DNA of 9,962 bases from JAYFRE01 sp034926235 (GTDB taxonomy: Bacteria; Pseudomonadota; Alphaproteobacteria; Rhodospirillales; Magnetospirillaceae). The position numbers and the translations under genes are program-made. Location of the stretch: NCBI GenBank assembly GCA_034926235.1, contig JAYFRE010000148.1, forward strand, positions 1 through 9,962, in the 5' to 3' direction. The notes under the pieces were generated by a model. That model made no database searches and was not told where the DNA came from. It saw nothing but the letters and a program-made list of their open reading frames with translations. Numbering within the stretch: the first letter of the stretch is position 1; each line of letters starts with the position of its first letter. Positions 1 to 5,851 of this stretch are shown piece by piece.

Positions 1-1
1 T

Positions 2-49
2 AAGGAGATGGCGACGCCAGCCGCCGAGAACAAGGCCGGAGGTGGCTAA
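2..49 (+). CDS. 3' end of an unidentified plus-strand gene (partial)
   Basis: A plus-strand frame is open from the window edge to a TAA at 47-49 and would encode a 15-residue tail, KEMATPAAENKAGGG. Its codons mostly end in G or C, as in the real genes here, and the Ala/Gly-rich hydrophilic composition fits a disordered C-terminus. The gene would converge on ftsB, whose stop is at 111-113. The opposite strand shows no convincing gene start in this stretch: the only ATG there (70-72) runs into a stop after eight codons. So a minus-strand pdhA immediately after ftsB, common in related genomes, is not seen here. The family cannot be named from 15 residues, and the frame could be open by chance. 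Confidence 0.35.
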   Translation, partial: KEMATPAAENKAGGG

Positions 50-74
50 GGACTTGTTTTGCAATGCACCATGA

Positions 75-101
75 GCCGGTTCCGGCGACAAGCCAACCGG
101 C
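75..101. terminator. Bulged hairpin between convergent gene ends
   Basis: An inverted repeat, gccggtt (75-81) with aaccggc (95-101), encloses an inner 3-bp stem, ggc (84-86) with gcc (92-94), and a 5-nt loop. A 2-nt bulge (82-83) separates the two stems. It sits between the ftsB stop (111) and the presumed plus-strand stop (49), where a shared bidirectional terminator would be expected. Neither side has a T-run, so it is not a canonical intrinsic terminator; it may only block transcripts or stabilise 3' ends. Confidence 0.35.
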
Positions 102-110
102 GGCAGAAGA

Positions 111-428
111 TCAGCGTTTGCGGTCCAGAATGATGATGTCGCCGTCGCGGCCCATATTGAGCATCAGACGCGCCCTCTCCTCGAGCATGTCGGGATCGAG
201 CTGGTTAGGGCGCAACAGGCGCGCGCGATGGTCCAGAACCGATTCGGTTTCTTTCAATTCCGCCAGAACCTGTTCAGTCTGTTTCACATCCTTGTTGAGC
301 TGCCACCAGGCCAGCAGCCCCCGGTCGCCCTGGACGGTGTGATAGCCGAAATAGACCAGCGCGGTCACCCCCAGAAAGGGACCGACGATCGAGCGTCCAC
401 GATGACGAATAGCGCGCATCAACATCAT
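111..428 (-). CDS. ftsB: Septum formation initiator, FtsB/DivIC family
   Basis: Small bitopic divisome protein of 105 aa. In the family, FtsB pairs with FtsL through a periplasmic coiled coil, binds FtsQ and helps activate septal peptidoglycan synthesis. Visible features: a short basic cytoplasmic N-terminus (RAIRHRGR), one membrane segment at about residues 13-31, a predicted coiled coil at about 40-70, and the family-typical LDPDMLEERAR stretch at 78-87 before a short C-terminal tail. Length fits the family. The start is uncertain: Met1, Met2 and Met4 are all possible and none has a clear Shine-Dalgarno sequence. The gene lies downstream of eno but is cut off from it by a strong terminator, so it probably has its own promoter in 429-510. 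The eno-ftsB order is common in Alphaproteobacteria. Confidence 0.9.
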   Translation of the reverse strand: MMLMRAIRHRGRSIVGPFLGVTALVYFGYHTVQGDRGLLAWWQLNKDVKQTEQVLAELKETESVLDHRARLLRPNQLDPDMLEERARLMLNMGRDGDIIILDRKR

Positions 429-435
429 GGCGGAA

Positions 436-488
436 TGGAATCACAGCAGGATTCACTGCGTCAAGATCATTCTTTTAGAAAAAAAGAA
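436..488 (-). promoter_or_regulatory. Possible ftsB promoter region
   Basis: After the eno terminator the minus strand has an A/T-rich stretch with a short perfect inverted repeat, ttctttt (470-476) with aaaagaa (482-488), then a TTGACG hexamer (complement of 459-464) resembling a -35 box. The hexamers 17-18 bp further on (ATTCCA or TTCCAT) are poor -10 boxes and would put the transcript start almost at the ATG. The location is right because ftsB is isolated by the terminator, but the promoter match is weak. Confidence 0.22.
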
Positions 489-510
489 AACGACGTTCCT
501 AAAGCGGAAA

Positions 511-542
511 TAAAAACGGCGCCCTGTTCCCAGGACGCCGTT
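511..542 (-). terminator. Rho-independent terminator of eno
   Basis: On the minus strand a 7-bp stem (aacggcg at 515-521 with cgccgtt at 536-542), one C/A mismatch (522/535) and a further 4-bp stem (523-526 with 531-534) close a 4-nt loop. The hairpin is followed directly by TTTTTATTT. It begins 27 nt after the eno stop codon. This is a textbook intrinsic terminator and separates eno from ftsB. Confidence 0.88.
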
Positions 543-569
543 CTTTCTACGCAATGCGCGTATATGCGT

Positions 570-1853
570 TTATTTCAAGAATCGCAGGGCCGAACGTCCG
601 GCAAAGACCGCCGTCCCGCCCAATTCTTCCTCGATGCGGATCACTTGGTTGTATTTCGCCAGCCGGTCGGAACGCGACAGCGACCCGGTCTTGATCTGTC
701 CTGCATTGGTGGCGACCGCCAGATCGGCGATGGTCGAATCCTCGGTCTCGCCCGAACGATGGGATAAAACAGCGGTGTAGCCGGCGCGATGCGCGGTATC
801 GACCGCTTCCAGCGTTTCGGACAGGGTGCCGATCTGGTTGACCTTGACCAGGATCGAATTGGCCACGCCTTTGGCGATGCCCTGACGCAGACGTTCGGGA
901 TTGGTGACGAAGAGATCGTCGCCGACCAACTGGATTTTGCGCCCCAGCGTTTCCGTCAACAACGCCCAGCCGTCCCAATCATCCTCGGCCATGCCGTCCT
1001 CGATCGAGACGATCGGATAAGAAGCAGCCAGCTTGGCGTAATAATCGACCATTCCCTTGGAATCGAGCGTCTTGTTTTCGCCCGCCAGCACATAGCGGCC
1101 ATCCTTGAAGAATTCGCTCGACGCGGCGTCCAACGCCAGAACGACGTCTTCGCCCGGCTTGAAGCCCGCCTGCCCGATCGCCTTCATGATGAAATCCAGC
1201 GCTTCGGTCGTGCTGGCAAGATTGGGGGCAAAGCCGCCTTCGTCGCCGACATTGGTGTTGTGACCGGCATCTTTCAGCGCCTTCTTCAGGGCATGAAACA
1301 CCTCGGCCCCGGTGCGCACCGCCTCGGCCAGCGAAGGAGCGGCCACCGGCATGATCATGAATTCCTGGATGTCGATGGGATTGTCGGCATGCGCGCCGCC
1401 ATTCAGGATGTTCATCATCGGCACCGGCAGAGTGCGCGCAAACGAACCGCCGACATAGCGATAAAGCGGCAACCCCGCTTCTTCGGCCGCGGCCTTGGCG
1501 ACCGCCAGGGACACGCCCAGAATGGCGTTCGCGCCCAGACGGGCCTTGTTGGGCGTGCCGTCCAGATCGATCATGGTGCTGTCGATCAGAAGCTGATCCT
1601 CGGCATCCATGCCCGACAGCGCATCGTAGATTTCGCCATTGACCGCCTCGACGGCCTTCCAGACGCCTTTGCCGCCATAGCGGCTCTTGTCGCCGTCGCG
1701 CAGTTCGACCGCTTCATGCACACCGGTCGAAGCGCCCGAAGGGACCGCCGCCCGGCCGAACGCGCCCGATTCCAGGATGGCGTCGACTTCGACGGTGGGA
1801 TTGCCGCGCGAATCCAGGATTTCGCGCGCGTGAAGATCGGTAATGGCGGTCAT
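570..1853 (-). CDS. eno: Enolase (phosphopyruvate hydratase)
   Basis: Cytosolic glycolytic enzyme (427 aa) that interconverts 2-phosphoglycerate and phosphoenolpyruvate; in many bacteria it is also part of the RNA degradosome. All key residues are present. The Mg2+ ligands are D242 (LALDAA), E285 (SIEDG) and D312 (GDDLF). The catalytic acid/base pair is E205 (GDEGGF) and K337 in the signature ILVKVNQIGTLSET. E164 (IQEFM) and the SHRSGETED substrate loop (364-372) also match. The N-terminal ARE-ILDSRGNPTVEV motif confirms a full-length start. A GAGGAG ribosome binding site (complement of 1865-1870) lies about 10 nt before the ATG. It is the last gene of the pyrG-kdsA-eno unit, 21 nt after kdsA, and ends at a strong terminator. 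Its product PEP is the substrate of KdsA encoded just upstream. Confidence 0.98.
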   Translation of the reverse strand: MTAITDLHAREILDSRGNPTVEVDAILESGAFGRAAVPSGASTGVHEAVELRDGDKSRYGGKGVWKAVEAVNGEIYDALSGMDAEDQLLIDSTMIDLDGTPNKARLGANAILGVSLAVAKAAAEEAGLPLYRYVGGSFARTLPVPMMNILNGGAHADNPIDIQEFMIMPVAAPSLAEAVRTGAEVFHALKKALKDAGHNTNVGDEGGFAPNLASTTEALDFIMKAIGQAGFKPGEDVVLALDAASSEFFKDGRYVLAGENKTLDSKGMVDYYAKLAASYPIVSIEDGMAEDDWDGWALLTETLGRKIQLVGDDLFVTNPERLRQGIAKGVANSILVKVNQIGTLSETLEAVDTAHRAGYTAVLSHRSGETEDSTIADLAVATNAGQIKTGSLSRSDRLAKYNQVIRIEEELGGTAVFAGRSALRFLK

Positions 1854-1874
1854 GATCTCTGAAACTCCTCGATT

Positions 1875-2723
1875 TCAAGGCTTCTTGGTTGACGTCAGAG
1901 TCTTGGCGAGCGCATCGAAACGGGCCAGGGCCGCGACGAAAGCAGGCATTTCGGACAAAGGAATCATGTTCGGGCCGTCGCTGGGTGCGCAGTCCGGGTT
2001 TTCATGGGTTTCGGCGAAAACGGCGGCGACGCCGACCGCCACCGCCGCGCGGGCCAGCACAGGCGCGAATTCCCGCTGCCCGCCCGAGGTCGCACCGCGC
2101 CCGCCCGGCTGCTGCACCGAATGGGTGGCGTCGAAGACGACCGGATATCCGGTTTCGGCCATGATCGGCAGGGAACGCATATCCACCACCAGGGTATTGT
2201 AGCCGAAGGACGCGCCGCGTTCGCACAGCATCACCTTTTCATTGCCGGTCGAGGCGATCTTGCGGGCGACGTTCGCCATGTCCCAGGGGGCCAGGAACTG
2301 GCCCTTCTTGACATTGACCGCCCGGCCCGTTTCCCCGGCAGCCAGCAAAAGATCGGTCTGACGGCTCAAAAAAGCGGGGATTTGCAGCACATCGACGACA
2401 TCGGCCACGGCCCGGCACTGTTCAGGTGCATGGACATCGGTCAGAACCGGAATACCCAGGGTCTCGCGGATCTCGGCAAAGATCGGCAGCGACGCCTCGA
2501 TCCCCGGTCCGCGCGGCGTGTCCACGCTGGTGCGGTTAGCCTTGTCGAACGAGCTTTTATAAATCAGCCCCATGCCATGTTCGGCGCACAGCTTCTTCAG
2601 CGCCGAGGCCATCATCAGCGCATGGTCACGGCTTTCCATCTGGCAGGGACCGGCGATCAGCACCAACGGCAGATCGTTGCCGAAGGTGACCGGACCCACG
2701 GCGACGTGACGCGGTGCGGACAT
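1875..2723 (-). CDS. kdsA: 3-deoxy-8-phosphooctulonate synthase (KDO-8-P synthase), metal-dependent class
   Basis: Cytosolic TIM-barrel enzyme (282 aa) that condenses arabinose-5-phosphate with PEP to give Kdo-8-phosphate, the precursor of Kdo in lipopolysaccharide. Motifs: IAGPCQMES (23-31), KSSFDKANR (56-64), TDVHAPEQ (95-102), NVKKGQFLAPWD (137-148), DATHSVQQPGG (198-208). The candidate metal ligands C27, H201, E238 and D249 have exactly the spacing of C11/H185/E222/D233 in the metal-dependent Aquifex enzyme, whereas the E. coli non-metal type has Asn in place of the Cys. This predicts a divalent-metal enzyme. An AAGGAG ribosome binding site (complement of 2730-2735) lies 6-7 nt before the ATG. 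It sits 15 nt after pyrG and 21 nt before eno, so co-transcription is likely. DAHP synthase is a distant relative, but the motifs fit KdsA. Confidence 0.97.
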   Translation of the reverse strand: MSAPRHVAVGPVTFGNDLPLVLIAGPCQMESRDHALMMASALKKLCAEHGMGLIYKSSFDKANRTSVDTPRGPGIEASLPIFAEIRETLGIPVLTDVHAPEQCRAVADVVDVLQIPAFLSRQTDLLLAAGETGRAVNVKKGQFLAPWDMANVARKIASTGNEKVMLCERGASFGYNTLVVDMRSLPIMAETGYPVVFDATHSVQQPGGRGATSGGQREFAPVLARAAVAVGVAAVFAETHENPDCAPSDGPNMIPLSEMPAFVAALARFDALAKTLTSTKKP

Positions 2724-2738
2724 GGGCTGCTCCTTGTT

Positions 2739-4367
2739 CTAGACGAGACGCGATTGCTGAACAGCGGCCTGGATGAAGGCCGTGAACAGCGGGTGCGGAT
2801 CGAACGGCTTGGACTTCAGTTCCGGGTGGAATTGGACACCGACGAACCAGGGATGATCCGGCCGCTCCACGATCTCGGGCAACACGCCATCCGGCGACAT
2901 ACCCGAAAAGACCAGTCCGCTCTTTTCCAACACGTCCTTGTAATCGATATTGACCTCGTAGCGGTGCCGATGGCGTTCCTTGATCTCGTGCTGGCCATAG
3001 ATGGCGCTGACCTTCGAGCCATCCAACAGCACGCAATCATAGGACCCCAGACGCATGGTTCCGCCCATGTCGCCGCCCGAGACGCGCCTCTCTACACGGT
3101 TTTCACGCGTCCATTCGGTCATCAGCCCGACCACCGGGTCCTTGCAGGGGCCGAATTCGGTCGAGCTGGCTTCCGCCAATCCGGCCAGATTGCGCGCGGA
3201 CTCGATCACCGCCATCTGCATGCCGAAACAGATGCCGAAATAAGGAATGCGGTGTTCGCGCGCGAATTTGACCGCCGCGATCTTGCCCGAAACGCCCCGT
3301 TCGCCGAATCCGCCCGGCACCAGGATGCCGTTGACGTCCTCAAGCTCGTGCAGCGCATCCTCGGATTCGAAGATGCGGCTGTCGAGCCATCGCAGCTCGA
3401 CCTTCACATTGTTGGCGATACCGCCATGGTGAAGCGCCTCGCCCAGCGATTTATAGCTGTCCAGCAGGCTGGTGTATTTTCCCACCACGGCGATGGTCAC
3501 TTTGCCTTCCGGATGGCGGATGCGCTCGACGATCCGGTGCCAGCGCGACAGATCCGGCGGCGGCGCGTCATCCAGCCCGAAATGCTTGCAGACCTGGGCG
3601 TCCAGACCCTGTTCGTGATAACTGACAGGCACCTGATAGATGCTGTCCGCGTCCAGCGCCGGAATCACCGCTTCCTCGCGCACATTGCAGAACAGCGCGA
3701 TCTTGCGGCGTTCGCCCTCTGAAATCTCGCGGTCGGAACGACACAGCAGCATGTCGGGCTGAATGCCGACCGACAAAAGCTCCTTGACCGAATGCTGGGT
3801 CGGCTTGGTTTTAAGCTCGCCCGCCGACGGAATATAAGGCAGCAAGGTCAGATGCACGAACATGGTGCGGCTGCGGCCCAACTCGTTGGCAAGCTGACGG
3901 ATCGCTTCCAGGAAAGGCAGGCTTTCGATATCGCCGACCGTGCCCCCGATCTCGCACAGGACGAAATCTTCGTCCGTCAGATCAGAGGTGATGAATTCCT
4001 TGATCGCATCAGTGACGTGGGGAATCACCTGCACCGTGGCGCCCAGATAATCACCACGGCGCTCGCGCGCCAGGACGTCGGAATAGATACGTCCGGTGGT
4101 GATGTTATCGGATGCGCGCGAGGCGACGCCGGTAAAGCGTTCGTAATGCCCCAGATCGAGATCGGTTTCGGCCCCGTCGTCGGTGACGTAGACCTCGCCA
4201 TGTTGATAGGGACTCATGGTCCCGGGATCGACGTTGAGATAGGGGTCGAGCTTGCGCAGCCTGACCTTGAATCCGCGCGTCTGCAAGACAGAGCCCAGCG
4301 CCGCCGAGGCCAGCCCTTTACCCAGGGATGACACCACGCCGCCGGTAATGAAGATAAAGCGCGTCAT
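2739..4367 (-). CDS. pyrG: CTP synthase (glutamine-hydrolysing)
   Basis: Cytosolic enzyme (542 aa) that converts UTP to CTP using ATP and ammonia from glutamine. The N-terminal synthetase domain (about 1-266) starts with FITGGVVSSLGKG (6-18), which carries the ATP-binding loop, followed by RKLDPYLNVDPGTMSPYQHGE and CEIGGTVGDIES (138-149). The C-terminal class-I glutamine amidotransferase domain (about 290-535) has the oxyanion motif PGGFGERG (351-358), the nucleophile C380 in GICFGMQ and the H514/E516 pair in QFHPE. Length is standard. The start is supported by the invariant N-terminus and by an AAGGG ribosome binding site 4 nt before the ATG. It is the first gene of the unit after the secG terminator and precedes kdsA by 15 nt. 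CTP is needed for CMP-Kdo formation, which links it functionally to kdsA. Confidence 0.98.
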   Translation of the reverse strand: MTRFIFITGGVVSSLGKGLASAALGSVLQTRGFKVRLRKLDPYLNVDPGTMSPYQHGEVYVTDDGAETDLDLGHYERFTGVASRASDNITTGRIYSDVLARERRGDYLGATVQVIPHVTDAIKEFITSDLTDEDFVLCEIGGTVGDIESLPFLEAIRQLANELGRSRTMFVHLTLLPYIPSAGELKTKPTQHSVKELLSVGIQPDMLLCRSDREISEGERRKIALFCNVREEAVIPALDADSIYQVPVSYHEQGLDAQVCKHFGLDDAPPPDLSRWHRIVERIRHPEGKVTIAVVGKYTSLLDSYKSLGEALHHGGIANNVKVELRWLDSRIFESEDALHELEDVNGILVPGGFGERGVSGKIAAVKFAREHRIPYFGICFGMQMAVIESARNLAGLAEASSTEFGPCKDPVVGLMTEWTRENRVERRVSGGDMGGTMRLGSYDCVLLDGSKVSAIYGQHEIKERHRHRYEVNIDYKDVLEKSGLVFSGMSPDGVLPEIVERPDHPWFVGVQFHPELKSKPFDPHPLFTAFIQAAVQQSRLV

Positions 4368-4380
4368 GGACCCTTATATT

Positions 4381-4430
4381 ACATTAAAAGACGCCATTAC
4401 CCAAGCGGGGCATGAGGCCGTCTTTGTCAA
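4381..4430 (-). promoter_or_regulatory. pyrG leader with second hairpin and TTGACA hexamer
   Basis: Between the secG terminator and pyrG the minus strand starts with a perfect TTGACA hexamer (complement of 4425-4430), which overlaps the terminator T-run. An elongated hairpin follows. Its outer stem pairs 4419-4425 with 4387-4393 (AAAGACG/CGTCTTT). A 2-bp continuation with one bulged base and an inner CCC/GGG stem complete it, and TTTTAAT follows. No good -10 lies 16-18 bp from TTGACA. A second weak promoter-like pair, TTGGGT-17-TAATAT, would start transcription at or next to the pyrG ATG. The hairpin may be a tandem terminator or a leader element; the promoter assignment is unresolved. Confidence 0.35.
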
Positions 4431-4453
4431 AAAAGAGGCGGCTCTCGCCGCCT
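4429..4453 (-). terminator. Rho-independent terminator of secG
   Basis: On the minus strand a perfect 7-bp GC-rich stem (4447-4453 with 4436-4442) closed by a GAGA tetraloop (GNRA type) is followed after one base by TTTTTT (complement of 4429-4434). It begins 29 nt after the secG stop. This is a strong intrinsic terminator separating tpiA-secG from pyrG-kdsA-eno. Confidence 0.9.
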
Positions 4454-4482
4454 TGGGGTTTGTTGGGCGTCCGTCTCGCCCG

Positions 4483-4806
4483 TCAGCGGCTCATCGGAGC
4501 GCTTGGAGCGGACGGCGTCCCGGAAACAGGAGTCTGTTCGGCGGGCACGGTGTCCACGCCTTCCATGATCGATCCCTTCTGGGCGTTCGGGTTGCCCATG
4601 ATGGCCAGCCCCAGGCTGGTCACGAAGAACAGGGTAGCAAGAATCGCGGTGCTGCGGGTCAGAAGATTGCCAGCCGCACGTCCGCTCATGAGCCCGCCGC
4701 CACCGCCGCCGATCCCAAGCGCGCCGCCTTCGCTGCGCTGAAGCAGGATGACCGCGACCATGGCAATGGCGATGAGGAGATGAATGACCAGTACCGTATA
4801 CAGCAT
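4483..4806 (-). CDS. secG: Preprotein translocase subunit SecG
   Basis: Small inner-membrane subunit (107 aa) of the SecYEG protein-export channel, which aids SecA-driven translocation. Two membrane segments are visible, at about residues 3-22 (YTVLVIHLLIAIAMVAVILL) and 50-70 (RSTAILATLFFVTSLGLAIM). They are joined by the family-typical LLQRSEGG followed by a glycine-rich loop (GGALGIGGGGGG) and LMSGRAAGNLLTRST. The tail after residue 75 is hydrophilic and rich in Pro, Ser and Ala, as is common in alphaproteobacterial SecG. The gene lies 78 nt after tpiA, and tpiA-secG-pyrG is a widely conserved order. The ribosome binding site is weak (GGTAG). A strong terminator follows the gene. Confidence 0.93.
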   Translation of the reverse strand: MLYTVLVIHLLIAIAMVAVILLQRSEGGALGIGGGGGGLMSGRAAGNLLTRSTAILATLFFVTSLGLAIMGNPNAQKGSIMEGVDTVPAEQTPVSGTPSAPSAPMSR

Positions 4807-4863
4807 GAAACTACCGCTCGCGAAATGGATCGACCTCGATGGCCGCCGGTTGCCCCCTTACTT

Positions 4864-4879
4864 ACGGCTCCGGAGCCGT
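4864..4879. repeat. 16-bp perfect palindrome between tpiA and secG
   Basis: The sequence acggctccggagccgt reads the same on both strands and starts 5 nt beyond the tpiA stop codon. In RNA it would fold as a 6-bp stem with a CCGG loop. No T-run follows on the minus strand, so it is not a canonical terminator. It may be a weak terminator, a 3'-end or processing hairpin between tpiA and secG, or a protein-binding site. Confidence 0.4.
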
Positions 4880-4884
4880 TCTGG

Positions 4885-5649
4885 CTAGGGGCAACTTTGC
4901 ACGATGGACCAGAAATCGTCGATTTTCAGACTAGCGCCGCCGATCAGACCGCCATCCACGTCCTCCAGCGCCAGGAATCGGGCTGCATTGGCCGGGGTCA
5001 TCGATCCGCCGTAAAGAATGCGCAGAGCCTGGCTTCCCTCCTCGCCCAAGACCGCCGCCGCCTGGGCGCGGATCGCGGCATGAACGGCAGCCACGTCTTC
5101 CTCGCTGGGAGTCCGCCCGGTACCGATCGCCCAGACCGGCTCATAAGCGATGACGGTGTTCTCGGCCGTGCTGCCGTCGGGCAAGGAGCCCCAGAACTGG
5201 GCGCCCACCACGTCGAGCGTACGGCCCGAATCGCGTTCGCCCTCGGTTTCACCGACGCAGACGATCGCGATCAGCCCGGCCCGATGTGCCGCCGCTGCCT
5301 TGGCGCGGACCACGCGATCGGTCTCGCCATGGGCGGCGCGGCGTTCGGAATGACCGAGAATGACATGAGACGCCCCGATGTCGCGCAGCATCACCGCCGA
5401 GACGTCGCCGGTATGAGCGCCCTTGTCCTGGGCGTGGCAGTCCTGTCCGCCGACTTTCAGCGCCGAACCGACCGCCGCCTGAGCGACGGCGTCGATCAGC
5501 GTGGCCGGCGGGCAGACCAGGATATCGGCCGACACCCCCGCCCCCGCCAGTCGCGCGGTCAAGCCTTCGACCAGGGCAAGCCCATCGGCTTTAAGACCGT
5601 TCATCTTCCAGTTCCCGGCGATCAACGGGGTGCGCGTCGCGGACGTCAT
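4885..5649 (-). CDS. tpiA: Triosephosphate isomerase
   Basis: Cytosolic glycolytic and gluconeogenic enzyme (254 aa, TIM barrel, normally a dimer) that interconverts dihydroxyacetone phosphate and glyceraldehyde-3-phosphate. All catalytic residues are visible: N13 and K15 in AGNWKMN, H100 in ILGHSERR, and E170 in AYEPVWAIGTG. Loop 6 follows E170 (about 171-181). The phosphate-binding YGGSMTPAN and GLIGGASLK motifs near the C-terminus are intact. A GGAG ribosome binding site lies 5 nt before the ATG (minus-strand TATGGAGCAACGATG). It is the first gene of the minus-strand block, divergent from the foldase gene at 5852 and 78 nt before secG. Its promoter must lie in 5650-5800, but I see only weak candidates there. 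Confidence 0.98.
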   Translation of the reverse strand: MTSATRTPLIAGNWKMNGLKADGLALVEGLTARLAGAGVSADILVCPPATLIDAVAQAAVGSALKVGGQDCHAQDKGAHTGDVSAVMLRDIGASHVILGHSERRAAHGETDRVVRAKAAAAHRAGLIAIVCVGETEGERDSGRTLDVVGAQFWGSLPDGSTAENTVIAYEPVWAIGTGRTPSEEDVAAVHAAIRAQAAAVLGEEGSQALRILYGGSMTPANAARFLALEDVDGGLIGGASLKIDDFWSIVQSCP

Positions 5650-5727
5650 CGTTGCTCCATAACTGATAGGAATGGAGAAAGCCTAGCATGACGCCCCATC
5701 GGTTTCCAGCGCCGGAGCCAGCATTCC

Positions 5728-5776
5728 AAGCCCGTTTCCGGCAAGCCGGGTCGGGCTCACCCAGGGGCTTTTTTAC
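5728..5776 (+). terminator. Orphan terminator-like nested hairpin in the divergent region
   Basis: An outer 6-bp stem (agcccg 5729-5734 with cgggct 5752-5757) encloses a 4-bp stem (ccgg 5738-5741 with ccgg 5746-5749) with a CAAG loop. Alternatively aagccc (5728-5733) can pair with gggctt (5765-5770), which is followed directly by more T residues up to 5774. No plus-strand gene ends upstream, since tpiA points the other way. It may insulate the foldase promoter from antisense transcription, end a small plus-strand RNA, or lie within the tpiA leader on the other strand. Confidence 0.4.
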
Positions 5777-5779
5777 GAG

Positions 5780-5808
5780 TTGCCGGGCGATGCCCGCACT
5801 CTTATGAT
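5780..5808 (+). promoter_or_regulatory. Sigma70-type promoter for the ppiD-like gene and trpE
   Basis: TTGCCG (5780-5785, 4/6 of the -35 consensus) and TATGAT (5803-5808, 5/6 of the -10 consensus) are separated by an ideal 17 bp. Transcription would start near 5815, giving a leader of about 37 nt before the ATG at 5852. The spacer contains a small inverted repeat, cgggc-gat-gcccg, which could be an operator or chance in GC-rich DNA. Confidence 0.6.
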
Positions 5809-5851
5809 GCGGCGGACCAGATTTCCCCCTTGATTTCAATATGGACAAGAC

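Noticed and set aside
64..342. A small plus-strand open frame overlapping ftsB
   Set aside because: It is Ser/Arg-rich, lacks a ribosome binding site and lies opposite a gene with clear FtsB features.
789..1862. A 357-codon plus-strand open frame opposite eno
   Set aside because: It mirrors the enolase frame and shows no family motif; it is a GC-bias shadow.
2004..3722. A 572-codon plus-strand open frame opposite kdsA and pyrG
   Set aside because: It lies antisense to two unmistakable enzymes, spans the gap between them and encodes a low-complexity His/Arg/Gln-rich protein. It is a shadow caused by high GC at third codon positions.
4368..4482. Bacillus-type pyrG attenuation (repeated G addition at a GGGC start)
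   Set aside because: No matching transcript-start sequence with a C-rich antiterminator and dedicated terminator is apparent; the hairpins seen are better explained as secG terminators or an unrelated leader.
4829..4840. Short inverted repeat atcga-cc-tcgat upstream of secG
   Set aside because: A 5-bp match of this kind is expected by chance, and it has no promoter or terminator context.
4252..5691. A 479-codon plus-strand open frame across the pyrG start, secG and tpiA
   Set aside because: It is antisense to three real genes and runs through the secG terminator and intergenic palindrome; its composition is Arg/Gly/His-rich with no recognisable domain.
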